Shown: positions 54,193-62,801 of the stretch, one piece after another
Numbering within the stretch: position 1 is the stretch's first letter
Layout of the letters: the number at the start of each line of letters is the position of its first letter
Origin: Aphelidium insulamus
Taxonomy: Eukaryota; Aphelidiomycota; Aphelidea; Aphelidiaceae
Assembly: GCA_036784855.1 (NCBI GenBank)
Contig: JAZDSV010000050.1
Coordinates: 28,445-92,444, forward strand
Length of the DNA stretch: 64,000 bases
Direction of reading: 5' to 3'
The notes under the pieces: generated by a model
Databases searched by the model: none
What the model was told of the DNA's origin: nothing
Seen by the model: the letters and a program-made list of their open reading frames with translations, nothing else
Made by a program: the position numbers and the translations under genes

Positions 54193-55066
54193 ATGCGCGT
54201 ATACAACATCGACAAAGACAAAATAAAGATTTGTTTCGACATTATGCCCATCGGCGATACCCGACGGTTACGACGCCGGACATTTTACCGAAGGCTATAC
54301 GATGACATCCGCCGTTTTAAAAACAGAGTTTTCTCCAAGACGAGCTGACGAAGTTAAAGAGACTAATTTTATTCATCTCGACATTTTGACAAAGCTCATT
54401 GAGGCGCCAATGGCAATTTGTGACTTAAGTTCGCGAAATCCAAACGTTCTTTTTGAGTTAGGCATTCGACAGGCTTTTGATAAACCCGTGGTTTTAATTC
54501 AGGAAAAAGGAACTCCTAAAATATTTGATATTGGTCCTCTTCGCTACTTAGAATATTCGAGAGACATGAAATATCATGACGTTCTAAAAACCCAAGCTGA
54601 ACTTCAAGAAGCAATCGTGGCGACAAAAGCCGCTGTGGGCGGACACGGTAATATTAATCTCATTGAAAGGTTAATGGCGGTTTGGTTTCCACCTATGACA
54701 ATTCCACAGTTAGAAGGCAACAAAAAAGAGACGTTGGCATTGGACATTATACAAAGTCAAATGAGTGATCTTCGACACATGCTCGAAATGACGATGATGG
54801 ATGGGAAAAGAGGTGGCAGAAAAGGTAGCATTGTAGCAATCGAATATGAAAGAATAGTAAACAAACTTGACAAATTATCTCCGCTAAAAAATCTCAAAGG
54901 GCTGGCAAAAGACAACACCGAAAAAGAATATCATAAACTAATGATGGACGCTGAAAAATTAATGATGCATTGCGATCATCATGACGGCGACCACAGAATG
55001 ATGAGATACTTAATGGACAAGGTTCATGACCAAATGCGTGTCTGTGTGCACCCGCTCAGCTTATAA
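54193..55066 (+). pseudogene. TIR / nucleoside-deoxyribosyltransferase-like protein with a frameshift
   Basis: The N-terminal frame starts at the ATG 54193 and contains FDIMPIGD. The remainder lies in another frame from about 54,260 to the stop at 55066, with RADEVKETNFIHLDIL, PMAICDLSSRNPNVLFELG and FDKPVVLIQE. This Rossmann-like pattern (MPIG, ADE, D-L-S-x-x-N-P-N-V-x-x-E-L-G) is shared by TIR-like and nucleoside 2-deoxyribosyltransferase-like proteins, several of which cleave NAD or nucleotides in anti-phage defence; the role here is inferred. A C-terminal helical region of ~120 residues follows (DIIQSQMSDLRHMLEM). The frame break near 54258-54262 is a gain of one or loss of two bases. A hairpin element begins at its stop codon. 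Confidence 0.7.
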
Positions 55067-55156
55067 CAGCACCTACTTGCAATTTTTTGCGGGTTAACGC
55101 TCAAATGTGTAATTTGACATAGCAAAAAACTGCAAGTAGCTGCAAAACGTTATAAG
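55060..55156. repeat. attC-like hairpin element A
   Basis: A 97-bp imperfect palindrome. CTTATAAC (55060-55067) pairs with GTTATAAG (55149-55156). Inside, CTACTTGCA (55073-55081) pairs with TGCAAGTAG (55131-55139), TTTTTTGC (55083-55090) pairs with GCAAAAAA (55122-55129), and CAAAT with ATTTG. Single unpaired bases interrupt the stem. It contains the 17-mer AATTTTTTGCGGGTTAA that recurs in element B at 60314. Length, terminal inverted core and bulges resemble integron attC sites, although the ends do not fit the GTTRRRY core strictly. Confidence 0.55.
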
Positions 55157-55675
55157 TAATGCGCCTAGAATTTTTTATTTCAAATGACAATTTCTTTTAG
55201 AGATCATCTTCTCGTATTCTAATTCTGTCTTCCACTCCATCTTCACGGTTTGACAAGGAGAATTTTAAGTTTTTCCCTTTGCCGACGCACTCAGCTGACA
55301 CAGCCGATAGAACAGCTATCCCTTATGCTTAACTAAATTGCAAATTGGAGCGGGCTTGCGCCGCTCTGCCCCAATCAAGCACGTTTTTAATTGTTGGTTA
55401 ATGCGGGTTGCAAATCAGTTGTGCTCCTACCGCACCACGTTTTCAAAACGAATGATCGGTTGAATTAAACATTCGTCTCCGAATCGCCGACGCACAAACG
55501 CAAATCAATTATCGCCAGATCTTTGAATGGCTAAGTAGTATTGGGCGTAATTCATTGGGTTTCTCCGCCTTTTGCAAGTTGGGTGTACGGTGGCGCGACC
55601 CAACCAAACCCGAAGTTAATTTGTAGATTATTGCCGGGTTGCAAAAAGCTTTAAACCGTCTTCGAATAATATGGT

Positions 55676-55692
55676 GTGGCGCGAAGCGCCAC
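55676..55692. repeat. Perfect GC-rich hairpin
   Basis: Seven base pairs, GTGGCGC and GCGCCAC, around a GAA loop. There is no T-run after it, so it is not a typical intrinsic terminator. Confidence 0.6.
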
Positions 55693-55752
55693 GATTAGTG
55701 CACGTGCTTCCAGCCTTAAGGTGCGCCTGCGGCAGTAAGGTATTTTAAAAAG

Positions 55753-55768
55753 CAAGGGAAACCCCTTG
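55753..55768. terminator. Terminator-like hairpin, copy 1 of CAAGGGAAACCCCTTG
   Basis: AAAAAGCAAGGG and CCCTTGACTTTTT form a stem with a T-run, fitting an intrinsic terminator read on the plus strand. The same 16-mer recurs at 56248-56263 and in near-inverse form at 56281. Confidence 0.5.
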
Positions 55769-55823
55769 ACTTTTTACCTCTATTAAAAAACTTAATCTTA
55801 AAATCAATACTTTAGCCATAGTT

Positions 55824-56217
55824 TTGAAAACACCCACGATAAATATTATCATCGTCGATGATCAACCTATATTCACCTTAGGAATTCGATTAATACTTGA
55901 TAAGCATGGCATTTCAACAATTGACACTGCAAACAATGGACAAGAAGCATTAACCATTTTAAAAAAGCTTTGGGGTTTATCATGACAATCTTCATAAACT
56001 TTATTCCAAGCCATCTGTTAAAGATCGCCATTACTTTAGATTAATTTTTACTAGAAGAGAACAAGAAATAATTACACTTGTTTGCGAAGCGAAATCTACA
56101 AGTGCTATTTCAGCAACATTATTTATTTCAGAAAAAACTGTTCAGGCACACCTGACTGAAATTTACAAAAAGGTAAAAGTTGAAACTAAATCTAGTCTAC
56201 AATGCACGTCATGTTAG
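55824..56217 (+). pseudogene. NarL/LuxR-family response regulator, internally deleted
   Basis: Two fragments of one regulator type are separated. The first (55824-55985) is the start of a receiver domain: KTPTINIIIVDDQPIFTLGI with the acidic pair DD, breaking off at ILKKLWGLS before the phospho-acceptor region. The second, in another frame to 56217, is a LuxR-type helix-turn-helix (TRREQEIITLVCEAKSTSAI and SEKTVQAHLTEIYKKVKVET). The middle and end of the receiver domain are missing, and the C-terminus is shifted again near 56,200. It is a degraded gene and unlikely to act. Confidence 0.75.
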
Positions 56218-56247
56218 GCTTTCAATTTTAGGTGTTCAAAAATCATC

Positions 56248-56295
56248 CAAGGGAAACCCCTTGCCTAAGAATTGAAATATCAAGGGGTTTCCCCT
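56248..56295. terminator. Long hairpin formed by inverted CAAGGGAAACCCCTTG copies
   Basis: CAAGGGAAACCCCTTG (56248-56263) and CAAGGGGTTTCCCCT (56281-56295) are inverted copies with one mismatch and can form a ~15-bp stem with a 17-nt loop. It lies just after the broken response regulator and before the lipoprotein gene. Confidence 0.55.
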
Positions 56296-56415
56296 ATTGC
56301 CATTTAAATCTATCCAATCTACTTTAGCTATAATATTTTCTCATCTGGCCGAGATAAAGAATTTACAGAGGAAGCTGAAAATCTAAAGAGTAAGCAAAAA
56401 TTAATCCATTTAATT

Positions 56416-57388
56416 ATGAAAAAAACAATTTTAAATGTAGCTGGTATTGTTTCCGTACTAGGACTGTTTCTAGTGTCCTGTGCAAAACAAGATGTAAGTC
56501 CTGCTACATCATCAGCAACTGCTATTGAAACGCCGAGTGCTAACACAACAAACAGTTAATTTTCAATCAAAAAATGATATTTGGGCTATAAAGTATGTTT
56601 CCCCAGATACCATATTCGTTGCGTACAATGCCTCTGGAAACAAAGGATACAACCATAGCGGCACAATTATTAGAATAAACGAAAAGGGTGAATTGAAACA
56701 AACTATCGGCCTTAAAGGCTTTCCGATTCAATGCGATGAATGCGGCGAAATAAGTAAAGATTCCTTAGAATACATTACCTTAAAATATGGATCGCTTTTA
56801 TATAGTAAAAACAATTTGTTTGTACAGTTTGAATCTTATTATCATCATCCAGGAGACAGTATCTATATATTCAAAAAAATGCCAGTAAGCGGTCATATTA
56901 ATTTGAAAAATGGTGTAACGGTGTTACACGATATTTACATCCCTTCAACTGGTTCATATCCAAAAAGAGTAAAAGTTCCTTCCATTGCAGTAGATGCAAA
57001 TGGAAACCCTGTTTTAGCTTTTAATATCTCTTCAAGGCTGTATAGTTACAATCTTGAAACTAAATCAGCGGCATCACACTATATAAATTCCTTTTGGGGC
57101 GATACTTTAATGCCATATGATCAATCGATTTATAAAAGCAGGCCACAAGATGATTATACCCAAATTAGTTTTAGAAACATTATCTACGATCCTTACAGAC
57201 AAATCTATTTGAGGTTTAATTGCTTGCCATTACCTTCCAATTCTTCGCCTCAAGACAGAAGAAATCCAGACTTTAGTTTAACCATAATCGATAAAAATTT
57301 TAACTATAATGAAGGATACTTTAAGAATTTATCTCCAACTTGCTGCATTACTGAAGAGAATATTTTTGGATACAGAAAACTACTGTAA
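56416..57388 (+). pseudogene. Bacteroidota lipoprotein, DUF4221-like, frameshifted
   Basis: The frame from 56416 encodes a lipoprotein signal peptide, MKKTILNVAGIVSVLGLFLV with the lipobox LVSC, and a Thr/Ser linker, ending at a TAA at 56557. The rest lies in a second frame from about 56,525 to 57388. It is rich in Tyr/Asn/Ser and beta-strand-like (NDIWAIKYVSPDTIFVAY, IIYDPYRQIYLRF, NPDFSLTIIDKNFN). The YDPYRxxYxRF pattern recalls DUF4221 proteins of Bacteroidota, outer-surface lipoproteins of unknown role; this is a recollection, not a search. The frame break lies between 56,525 and 56,557. The C-terminus seems short. Confidence 0.6.
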
Positions 57389-58383
57389 TTCCCAATAACA
57401 TTAGTTTCAGGTTATAATCGGTATTATTTGAAGTAGCATAAAAATGGATTTAGCGAAACATGTGTGTTAGAGATACTGCAAAGGTTATTGGGTTTGAAAG
57501 TATTATGTAAATAAGAATTTTAAATTCATAGGTAAATCAGCAGTATTTTTATACCGGTATCGCCTGCCATATTAGCAAGTACAAAGTGTGGCAGCAGAAA
57601 ATCAATCCAAATATCCTATACATTTAATTTTGAGCTGAACTAAACTGCGATTTCCTGCTTTTACTTGAATATAATTTTATTCGACAAATCAAAAGTATTT
57701 CAAGATAGCAACCTAAATACTGAAAATACCTAGAACCACCGTTAATGAGCACCGGTTTCTTTGGAAATGAAAAATGACTAAAGAGGTGAAGACTGTTCCA
57801 AGTACGAGAACAACCAGAAGAGAAACCGTACTTTGATATAGTACAATTTTATAATAAAATTAAATAAAAAGAAAAATAAAAATGGCAGATTTAAAGACAG
57901 TAAAGTTCAAAAGCATGACGAAAAGAATGGTAAATTTGTTACTTGTGGGATTCGCGCTCATCCATTGATAATATTAGATATCTGTATAAATCGCTGCATT
58001 TCAGGGAAATGGAAGATGCAGGTGTTGAAAATGGTTCCTCCTGACAAAATTAAATTTGATAGTTTAATAATTAAATTGTGTGCGAACAATAAAAACTGAT
58101 CTTTTCAAAACTGACGGCCTTTTCTTCCACTAGGCTTCCCAAACCTGCGTTGGCTGTTTTAATTATCTGACTGATCTATGTGGACAACATGGTGAACATC
58201 TGGGTGGCTGCCACTTATTACAACATAGTTACCATAGGCAAAGAATGCCAACGGACAAGGTAACAGAAACTTTATCTTTATATAGTTGTTGAAGGTAAAC
58301 GGATGAATTTCAAAAGGACTGCAAAAGTAGCCTTCAAACCGTTACCAGGCATAGGCATATGTTGCATGGACGGAAATTTAAAA
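57389..58383. other. Degraded bacterial region, possible HxlR regulator remnant
   Basis: No intact gene in ~1 kb. Around 57,950-58,100 one frame reads SGKWKMQVLKMV and KIKFDSLI, which resembles the GKWK start of HxlR-family regulators. Such regulators often sit beside oxidoreductase genes like the one that follows. The match is short and the call is weak. Confidence 0.35.
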
Positions 58384-59333
58384 ATGAAAGCAATTGTATA
58401 TAAAAATATGGGACCACCGGAAGTTGCTTGATTGATGAAGTTACAAACTCCCGCCGTATTGATGTAACGAGGTTTTACAAAGGTATATGCATCTACAGGA
58501 ATCGAATATCTTGCCTGAGTGCCGAATTACTTTATTTTCATGATTTGAGTGGACTTACGTCCAAATATCAATTTTAGGTTGTGAGTTCGCGGTATAATTG
58601 AAGAATCAAGAGGTATCAACATTCAAGAAAGTGATGTTTGATTTAATGGTCAAACCTTTGGAGGACACGGAGAGAAGCCAACAATTGCTGGAAACAGATT
58701 TTCTTGCCATTACAACTATGCCTTGAGCGTTTTGGTTTTGATGTAGCTGCAGCTATTACTGGTAATGCCCACTATGCCTTGGTTGATATTAGGGCAAGGA
58801 AAAGTTGAACAAGGGCAAAATGTTTTAGTGTATGGGACAACAGGCGCCATAGGCTCTGCAGCTATTCCATTATTAAAACATTTTGGTGCAATAGTAACCG
58901 CAGTTTGCAATACAAAAAATGTAGGGCTTGTAAAATCTCTTGGTGCCGATACTGTTATTGATTACCAAACACAAGATTTCACAAAGACAGAAAATAAATT
59001 TGAATTCATTTTTGACGCTGTTGGAAAAAGTTCATTCGGACAATGCAAGCCTTTACTAACTAAAAAAGGAATTTACATTTCAACCGAATTGGGGAAAAAC
59101 GGAGAAAATCTTCTTTTTGCGCTTACTACACCTATTTTGGGAGGCAAGAAACTTTTATTCCCAATTCCATCAATTACTAAGCAAGACGTAATATTTTTAA
59201 AAGAACTTGTTGAAAAAGGTGAATTTAAACCTGTAATTGACAGGACATATAAGTTAGACCAAATGTTGAAGCTTATAAATACGTTGAATCAGGACAAAAG
59301 ACCGGTAATGTAATAATAAAAATAGCAGAATAA
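58384..59333 (+). pseudogene. NAD(P)-dependent MDR oxidoreductase (quinone oxidoreductase-like), multiply frameshifted
   Basis: The gene starts MKAIVYKNMGPPEV at 58384, then meets an in-frame stop. Pieces of the MDR N-terminal domain follow in other frames (ILGCEFA near 58,580; FGGHGE near 58,665; NAHYAL near 58,770). From 58,765 a long open frame holds the cofactor domain: VLVYGTTGAIGSAAIPLLKH with the GxxGxxG-type loop and SLGADTVIDYQTQDF. Near 59,270 the frame shifts again, and the family-type ending (ESGQKTGNVIIKIAE) is in another frame, stopping at 59331-59333. At least four breaks make this a pseudogene or a poorly resolved sequence. Confidence 0.78.
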
Positions 59334-59395
59334 CAATAATATAAGTACAATCAACAAAATTCACATTTAATAATCTATAGATAAAATAATCAGAA

Positions 59396-60139
59396 ATGGA
59401 TTTCAACCCAAGCAACCATGTAGTTAAACTCTGTCTTCAAGGCATGGATCTGGAAGGAAAAAACAAACCTGAAGAAGCAAGCAGAGTATTTTTTCAAGCC
59501 TGGGATGAAGCCACAAACGATTCTGAAAAATTCATTGCTGCTCATTACGTCACCCGACATCAAAAAAGTGTTCACGATAAATTAAAATGGATCGAAGCAA
59601 CTTTGCAGTTAGCACTAAAAATAAATGACAACTATGTTAAAGGAACTTTTTCTTCTCTATATTCCAATATTGCGAAATGCTATGAAGAATTAAGTGACTT
59701 TGATAACGCCAAAAAGAATTATGAATTAGCAAATTCATTCAAAGACAACCCTTATGACAACGGTCCCTTTTATCACGGGACGAAAGCAGATTTGCAAGTT
59801 GGCGATTTGCTGACTGCGGGATCCAGATCTAACTACAACCAAGAAGTGATAATGAATCACATTTATTTCACCGCCCTAGTTAATGGAGCTGGACTTGCTG
59901 CGGAATTAGCTAAAGGTGACGGACGTGAACGTGTTTATATAATTGAACCTACAGGGAGTTTTGAAAATGATCCGAACGTTACAGACAAAAAATTTCCGGG
60001 CAATCCGACGCGCTCATTTCGCAGTCAAGCCCCACTGAAAATTGTTGGCGAAGTAACTGATTGGATCAGACTAAAACCTGAGGAACTTCAAAAATGGCGT
60101 GAAAAGCTGGCAAATAACAAAGGAGAAATTATTAATTAA
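59396..60139 (+). CDS. arr: Arr-type NAD(+)-rifampin ADP-ribosyltransferase with a TPR-like N-terminal domain
   Basis: Residues ~120-247 form an Arr domain, which inactivates rifampin by ADP-ribosylation. The expected residues are present: His in PFYHGTKADLQVGDLLTAG, Tyr in SNYNQEVIMNHIYFTALVNG and Asp in FENDPNVTDKKFPGNPTRSF. Residues 1-118 are helical repeats (FFQAWDEATNDSEKFIAAHY, CYEELSDFDNAKKNYELANS) that resemble a pair of TPRs. Stand-alone Arr proteins are about 140 residues, so this is a two-domain form. The gene is intact, unlike its upstream neighbours, and starts 62 bp past the MDR pseudogene. Resistance is predicted, not shown. Confidence 0.9.
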   Translation: MDFNPSNHVVKLCLQGMDLEGKNKPEEASRVFFQAWDEATNDSEKFIAAHYVTRHQKSVHDKLKWIEATLQLALKINDNYVKGTFSSLYSNIAKCYEELSDFDNAKKNYELANSFKDNPYDNGPFYHGTKADLQVGDLLTAGSRSNYNQEVIMNHIYFTALVNGAGLAAELAKGDGRERVYIIEPTGSFENDPNVTDKKFPGNPTRSFRSQAPLKIVGEVTDWIRLKPEELQKWREKLANNKGEIIN

Positions 60140-60293
60140 TTTCTTTGAAGCAGAAACTAAACAGCTCAGCCATTGGTTTAGCTAAATCAAGTTCCGGTAT
60201 TTGTCGACTAAGCATTGGTTTGATTTCATTTGGCTGACATCATTATCATTATTTATAATAATGACATCAAAGCAATTATAAATAACCACCAGC

Positions 60294-60387
60294 TGCTAAC
60301 GGTGGTCTTGCCTAATTTTTTGCGGGTTAAAAATCAAAGTAGTACTTTGGACTTAGAAAAAATAAATACCTGCTAAGAATGTTAAAC
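60294..60387. repeat. attC-like hairpin element B
   Basis: Lies between the Arr and SDR genes. It carries the 17-mer AATTTTTTGCGGGTTAA (60314-60330), identical to that in element A, then a CAAAG...CTTTG hairpin in the same position as the CAAAT...ATTTG hairpin of A. Outer ends are TGCTAAC (60294-60300) and GTTAAAC (60381-60387); the latter fits the GTTRRRY core of attC sites. The outer stem is less perfect than in A. Confidence 0.5.
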
Positions 60388-60427
60388 TAAAAAGATAAAA
60401 TGAATAAATTTACTTCATTTATCATCT

Positions 60428-61210
60428 ATGCCTGATTTCAAATCTAAATACGGCCCTTGGGCAATAGTGGCGGGCGCTTCCGAAGGTTTAGGCGCGGCTT
60501 TTGCTGAAGAATTGGCAAAACGTGGGCTTCATTTAATTTTAATGGCTCGTCGGTTAGAAAAACTAGAGGCATTAGCAAAGGATTTAAAACTTAAATATTC
60601 CATTGAGGTAAATTGTTATTCAATAGATTTAACCAACCTTGAACAAACCAAAACTTTTGTTTCGAAGCTTGATAAAACTATCGGCTTATTAGTTTATAAT
60701 GCGGCCTACGCTCCAATTGGCTATTTCGAGACTGTTGCTGAAGAAGATTTGTTGAAAATAGTTGATGTGAATATTAAATCACCATTACTACTTTCAAAAC
60801 TCATTTTACCACAAATGATAGAGAGAAAGAAAGGCGGTATTGTTTTAATGTCGTCGCTCGCCGGTTCTCAGGGTAGTCCTAAAATTGCCACTTATGCAGC
60901 CTCAAAAGCATTCAACACCATTTTAGCAGAGGGGATTTGGAGTGAATTAAAACATCATAATATAGATGTGATAGCATCTTGCGCGGGTGCGATTAGTACG
61001 CCCGGATATAAAAACGCGCAAAATACAAAAGATGCTCCGGGTACATTACGCCCTAACCAAGTTGCTAACGAAACATTAAATGCCCTCGGTAATGGTCCAA
61101 CTATTGCACCGGGATTTACAAATAAACTGGCTCGTTTTTTTATGGGGAGAATATTCTCAAGAAAATTTGCAATTTCAATAATGAAAAAAAACACAAAACA
61201 TTTATCATGA
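60428..61210 (+). CDS. Short-chain dehydrogenase/reductase
   Basis: A classical SDR of 260 residues. The cofactor loop is AIVAGASEGLGAAFAEELA, with Ala replacing the usual Thr of TGxxxGxG. Asn of the tetrad lies in VDVNIKSPLLLSKLIL, Ser in VLMSSLAGSQGS and Tyr/Lys in ATYAASKAFN. An Arg pair after strand 2 (MARRLEKLEAL) favours NADP(H). The substrate is unknown. Its stop codon overlaps the next start (ATGA at 61207-61210), so it is co-translated with the sterol-reductase-like gene, suggesting work on a related lipid or isoprenoid substrate. The start at 60428 follows an attC-like element by about 40 bp. Confidence 0.92.
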   Translation: MPDFKSKYGPWAIVAGASEGLGAAFAEELAKRGLHLILMARRLEKLEALAKDLKLKYSIEVNCYSIDLTNLEQTKTFVSKLDKTIGLLVYNAAYAPIGYFETVAEEDLLKIVDVNIKSPLLLSKLILPQMIERKKGGIVLMSSLAGSQGSPKIATYAASKAFNTILAEGIWSELKHHNIDVIASCAGAISTPGYKNAQNTKDAPGTLRPNQVANETLNALGNGPTIAPGFTNKLARFFMGRIFSRKFAISIMKKNTKHLS

Positions 61211-62157
61211 TAACTCCACTAATCGGATTCTTTACACCTTGGATAATTTATGCTTTAATTACGCTTCTGCATTACTACTTGCCCACTCCTTTTGTGAAGG
61301 GATACGTACGAGATTCACAAAGCGGAGAATTATTAGAGTACCGTTTAAACGGACGTTTTATTTTATTTATTTCGATGGTACTTTGGTTTTTAACCGGCTA
61401 TTTAGGTTGGGTTCCTTATGATTGGCTTTATACAATTAGGTGGTACAGTTTAGCAGGAGCATTCACTTTAGGATTATTATTTTCACTACTTTTGTTACAA
61501 TTAAATGTGCTGAGTTTTACAGCGCATCATTATTTCGCTTTCGGAAAATTATCTTCAGGAATACTTTTGTGTTCTGCCATGTTAACCTATTTTATCTGGG
61601 ACTATTTAACCTTCGAGAAAGTACATCTATATACTTACGATTTTTTTGCAGAACGCGTTGGCTTTAAATTAGGTTGGGGTTGCTTAACTTTTTATCCTTA
61701 CTTCTACTCGATTCCTCTTTGGTCGACCGTTAATTTAGAAGGTGCCCATACACCTAACTGGCTGCTTTGTTGTTTTGCTCTTATTTTTATTTGCGGATGG
61801 GTTTTAGCTAGAGGCGCAAACATGCAAAAATATTTTTTTAAGATAGCGCCTGATAAACCATTTCTTGGAATAAAGCCTGAAAGTATTTCCGATGGAAATA
61901 AAACTTTATTGGTTAATGGCTTTTGGGGATTAAGCAGACACATTAATTATTTAGGTGAAATTTTAATGGGTACTGCAATTGCATTGAGTGTTGGTTACCC
62001 GGGAGTAATTTGGGTTTGGTGTTATCCTTTATATTATGTTGCATTGTTGTTACCAAGGCAAATTGATGATGACAAACGCTGCGCTGCCAAATATGGTAAT
62101 TTGTGGGAGGATTATTTGAAAAAAGTAAAATACAGAATCATTCCATTTTTGTATTAA
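61207..62157 (+). CDS. ERG4/ERG24-family sterol C14-reductase-like membrane protein
   Basis: A membrane protein of 316 residues with about seven hydrophobic segments (for example ITPLIGFFTPWIIYALITLL and WYSLAGAFTLGLLFSLLLLQ). The C-terminal part has the family signature: VLARGANMQKYFFK, NGFWGLSRHINYLGEILMGT and PRQIDDDKRCAAKYGNLWED, ending YRIIPFLY. Family members reduce the delta-14 or delta-24(28) double bond of sterols with NADPH. In bacteria the substrate is rarely known, since few make sterols; related or host-derived lipids are possible. It overlaps the SDR gene by 4 bp. The frame is intact and the codon use agrees with the bacterial side. Confidence 0.87.
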   Translation: MITPLIGFFTPWIIYALITLLHYYLPTPFVKGYVRDSQSGELLEYRLNGRFILFISMVLWFLTGYLGWVPYDWLYTIRWYSLAGAFTLGLLFSLLLLQLNVLSFTAHHYFAFGKLSSGILLCSAMLTYFIWDYLTFEKVHLYTYDFFAERVGFKLGWGCLTFYPYFYSIPLWSTVNLEGAHTPNWLLCCFALIFICGWVLARGANMQKYFFKIAPDKPFLGIKPESISDGNKTLLVNGFWGLSRHINYLGEILMGTAIALSVGYPGVIWVWCYPLYYVALLLPRQIDDDKRCAAKYGNLWEDYLKKVKYRIIPFLY

Positions 62158-62219
62158 TATAAAACAAATTTGATTCTGGTTAAACTATTTTCTTAAGGGA
62201 CTAAGCTAATACTACATTA

Positions 62220-62693
62220 ATGCTTACAGAAACTCAAATACAATTAATTTCAGAAATTAATATTGCCTTTAAAGAAGTTGAATTAGATGACGGAATTGGA
62301 TTAAGTGAAGGCAATGCGATTGATGAATATAGAGATACGCAATTCAGAAATGAATGTAGAAAAAATGATGAGGAATTTCGCTGGGATAATATTCCTTCTT
62401 CCCTACTGAATGAGTATTACACCAGCTTAAGTTTTTTTGATGCGAAAGGCATGCGTTTTCATTTGCCAGCATTTATGATTGCTGAATTAAAAGGCGAATA
62501 TCGTTTTGGGATGGCATTTTGCCTGACACATCTTTCAGATTATTCAAGATCTCAGTTTGAGCTTCTAACAAAGCAGCAAAAGGAAACTGTTAAACTATTT
62601 CTGGAATATCTTTTAACAGACCCTAATTATGAATTTGAAAAACCAACTATTGAACGGGCAATAGAAAATTATTGGTCTATGCCTTTAAAATAA
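62220..62693 (+). CDS. DUF6714 family protein
   Basis: An acidic protein of 157 residues with the pattern FFDAKGMRFHLPAFMIAEL near the middle and YSRSQFELLTKQQKETVKLF toward the end. These agree with my recollection of DUF6714, a family of unknown function often found in scattered bacterial loci. No signal peptide, membrane segment or catalytic motif. It is a monocistronic-looking gene with 62 bp to the upstream stop. Confidence 0.7.
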   Translation: MLTETQIQLISEINIAFKEVELDDGIGLSEGNAIDEYRDTQFRNECRKNDEEFRWDNIPSSLLNEYYTSLSFFDAKGMRFHLPAFMIAELKGEYRFGMAFCLTHLSDYSRSQFELLTKQQKETVKLFLEYLLTDPNYEFEKPTIERAIENYWSMPLK

Positions 62694-62801
62694 CATTTTT
62701 ACATTCTGTAAATGTGTGAATTTTACAACTTATTTAAAAAACCCTATAATCTTTTTATTTTAAAAGTGTTCACCTTTAATGGGTAGAATTATAATGAGAT
62801 T

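Larger units (their letters stand above)
55157..55823. other. Hairpin-rich bacterial intergenic region
   Basis: No gene is recognisable in these ~670 bp. Several inverted repeats are visible: 55344-55375 (ATTGG...CCAAT with an inner GC stem), 55578-55604 (GTTGGGT...ACCCAAC), 55676-55692 (GTGGCGC GAA GCGCCAC) and 55753-55768. The segment GCGGGTT, also found in elements A and B, occurs at 55403-55409. Confidence 0.6.

Noticed and set aside
55060-60387. A complete integron
   Set aside because: No integrase gene or attI-type site was found in the window; only two attC-like elements can be argued.
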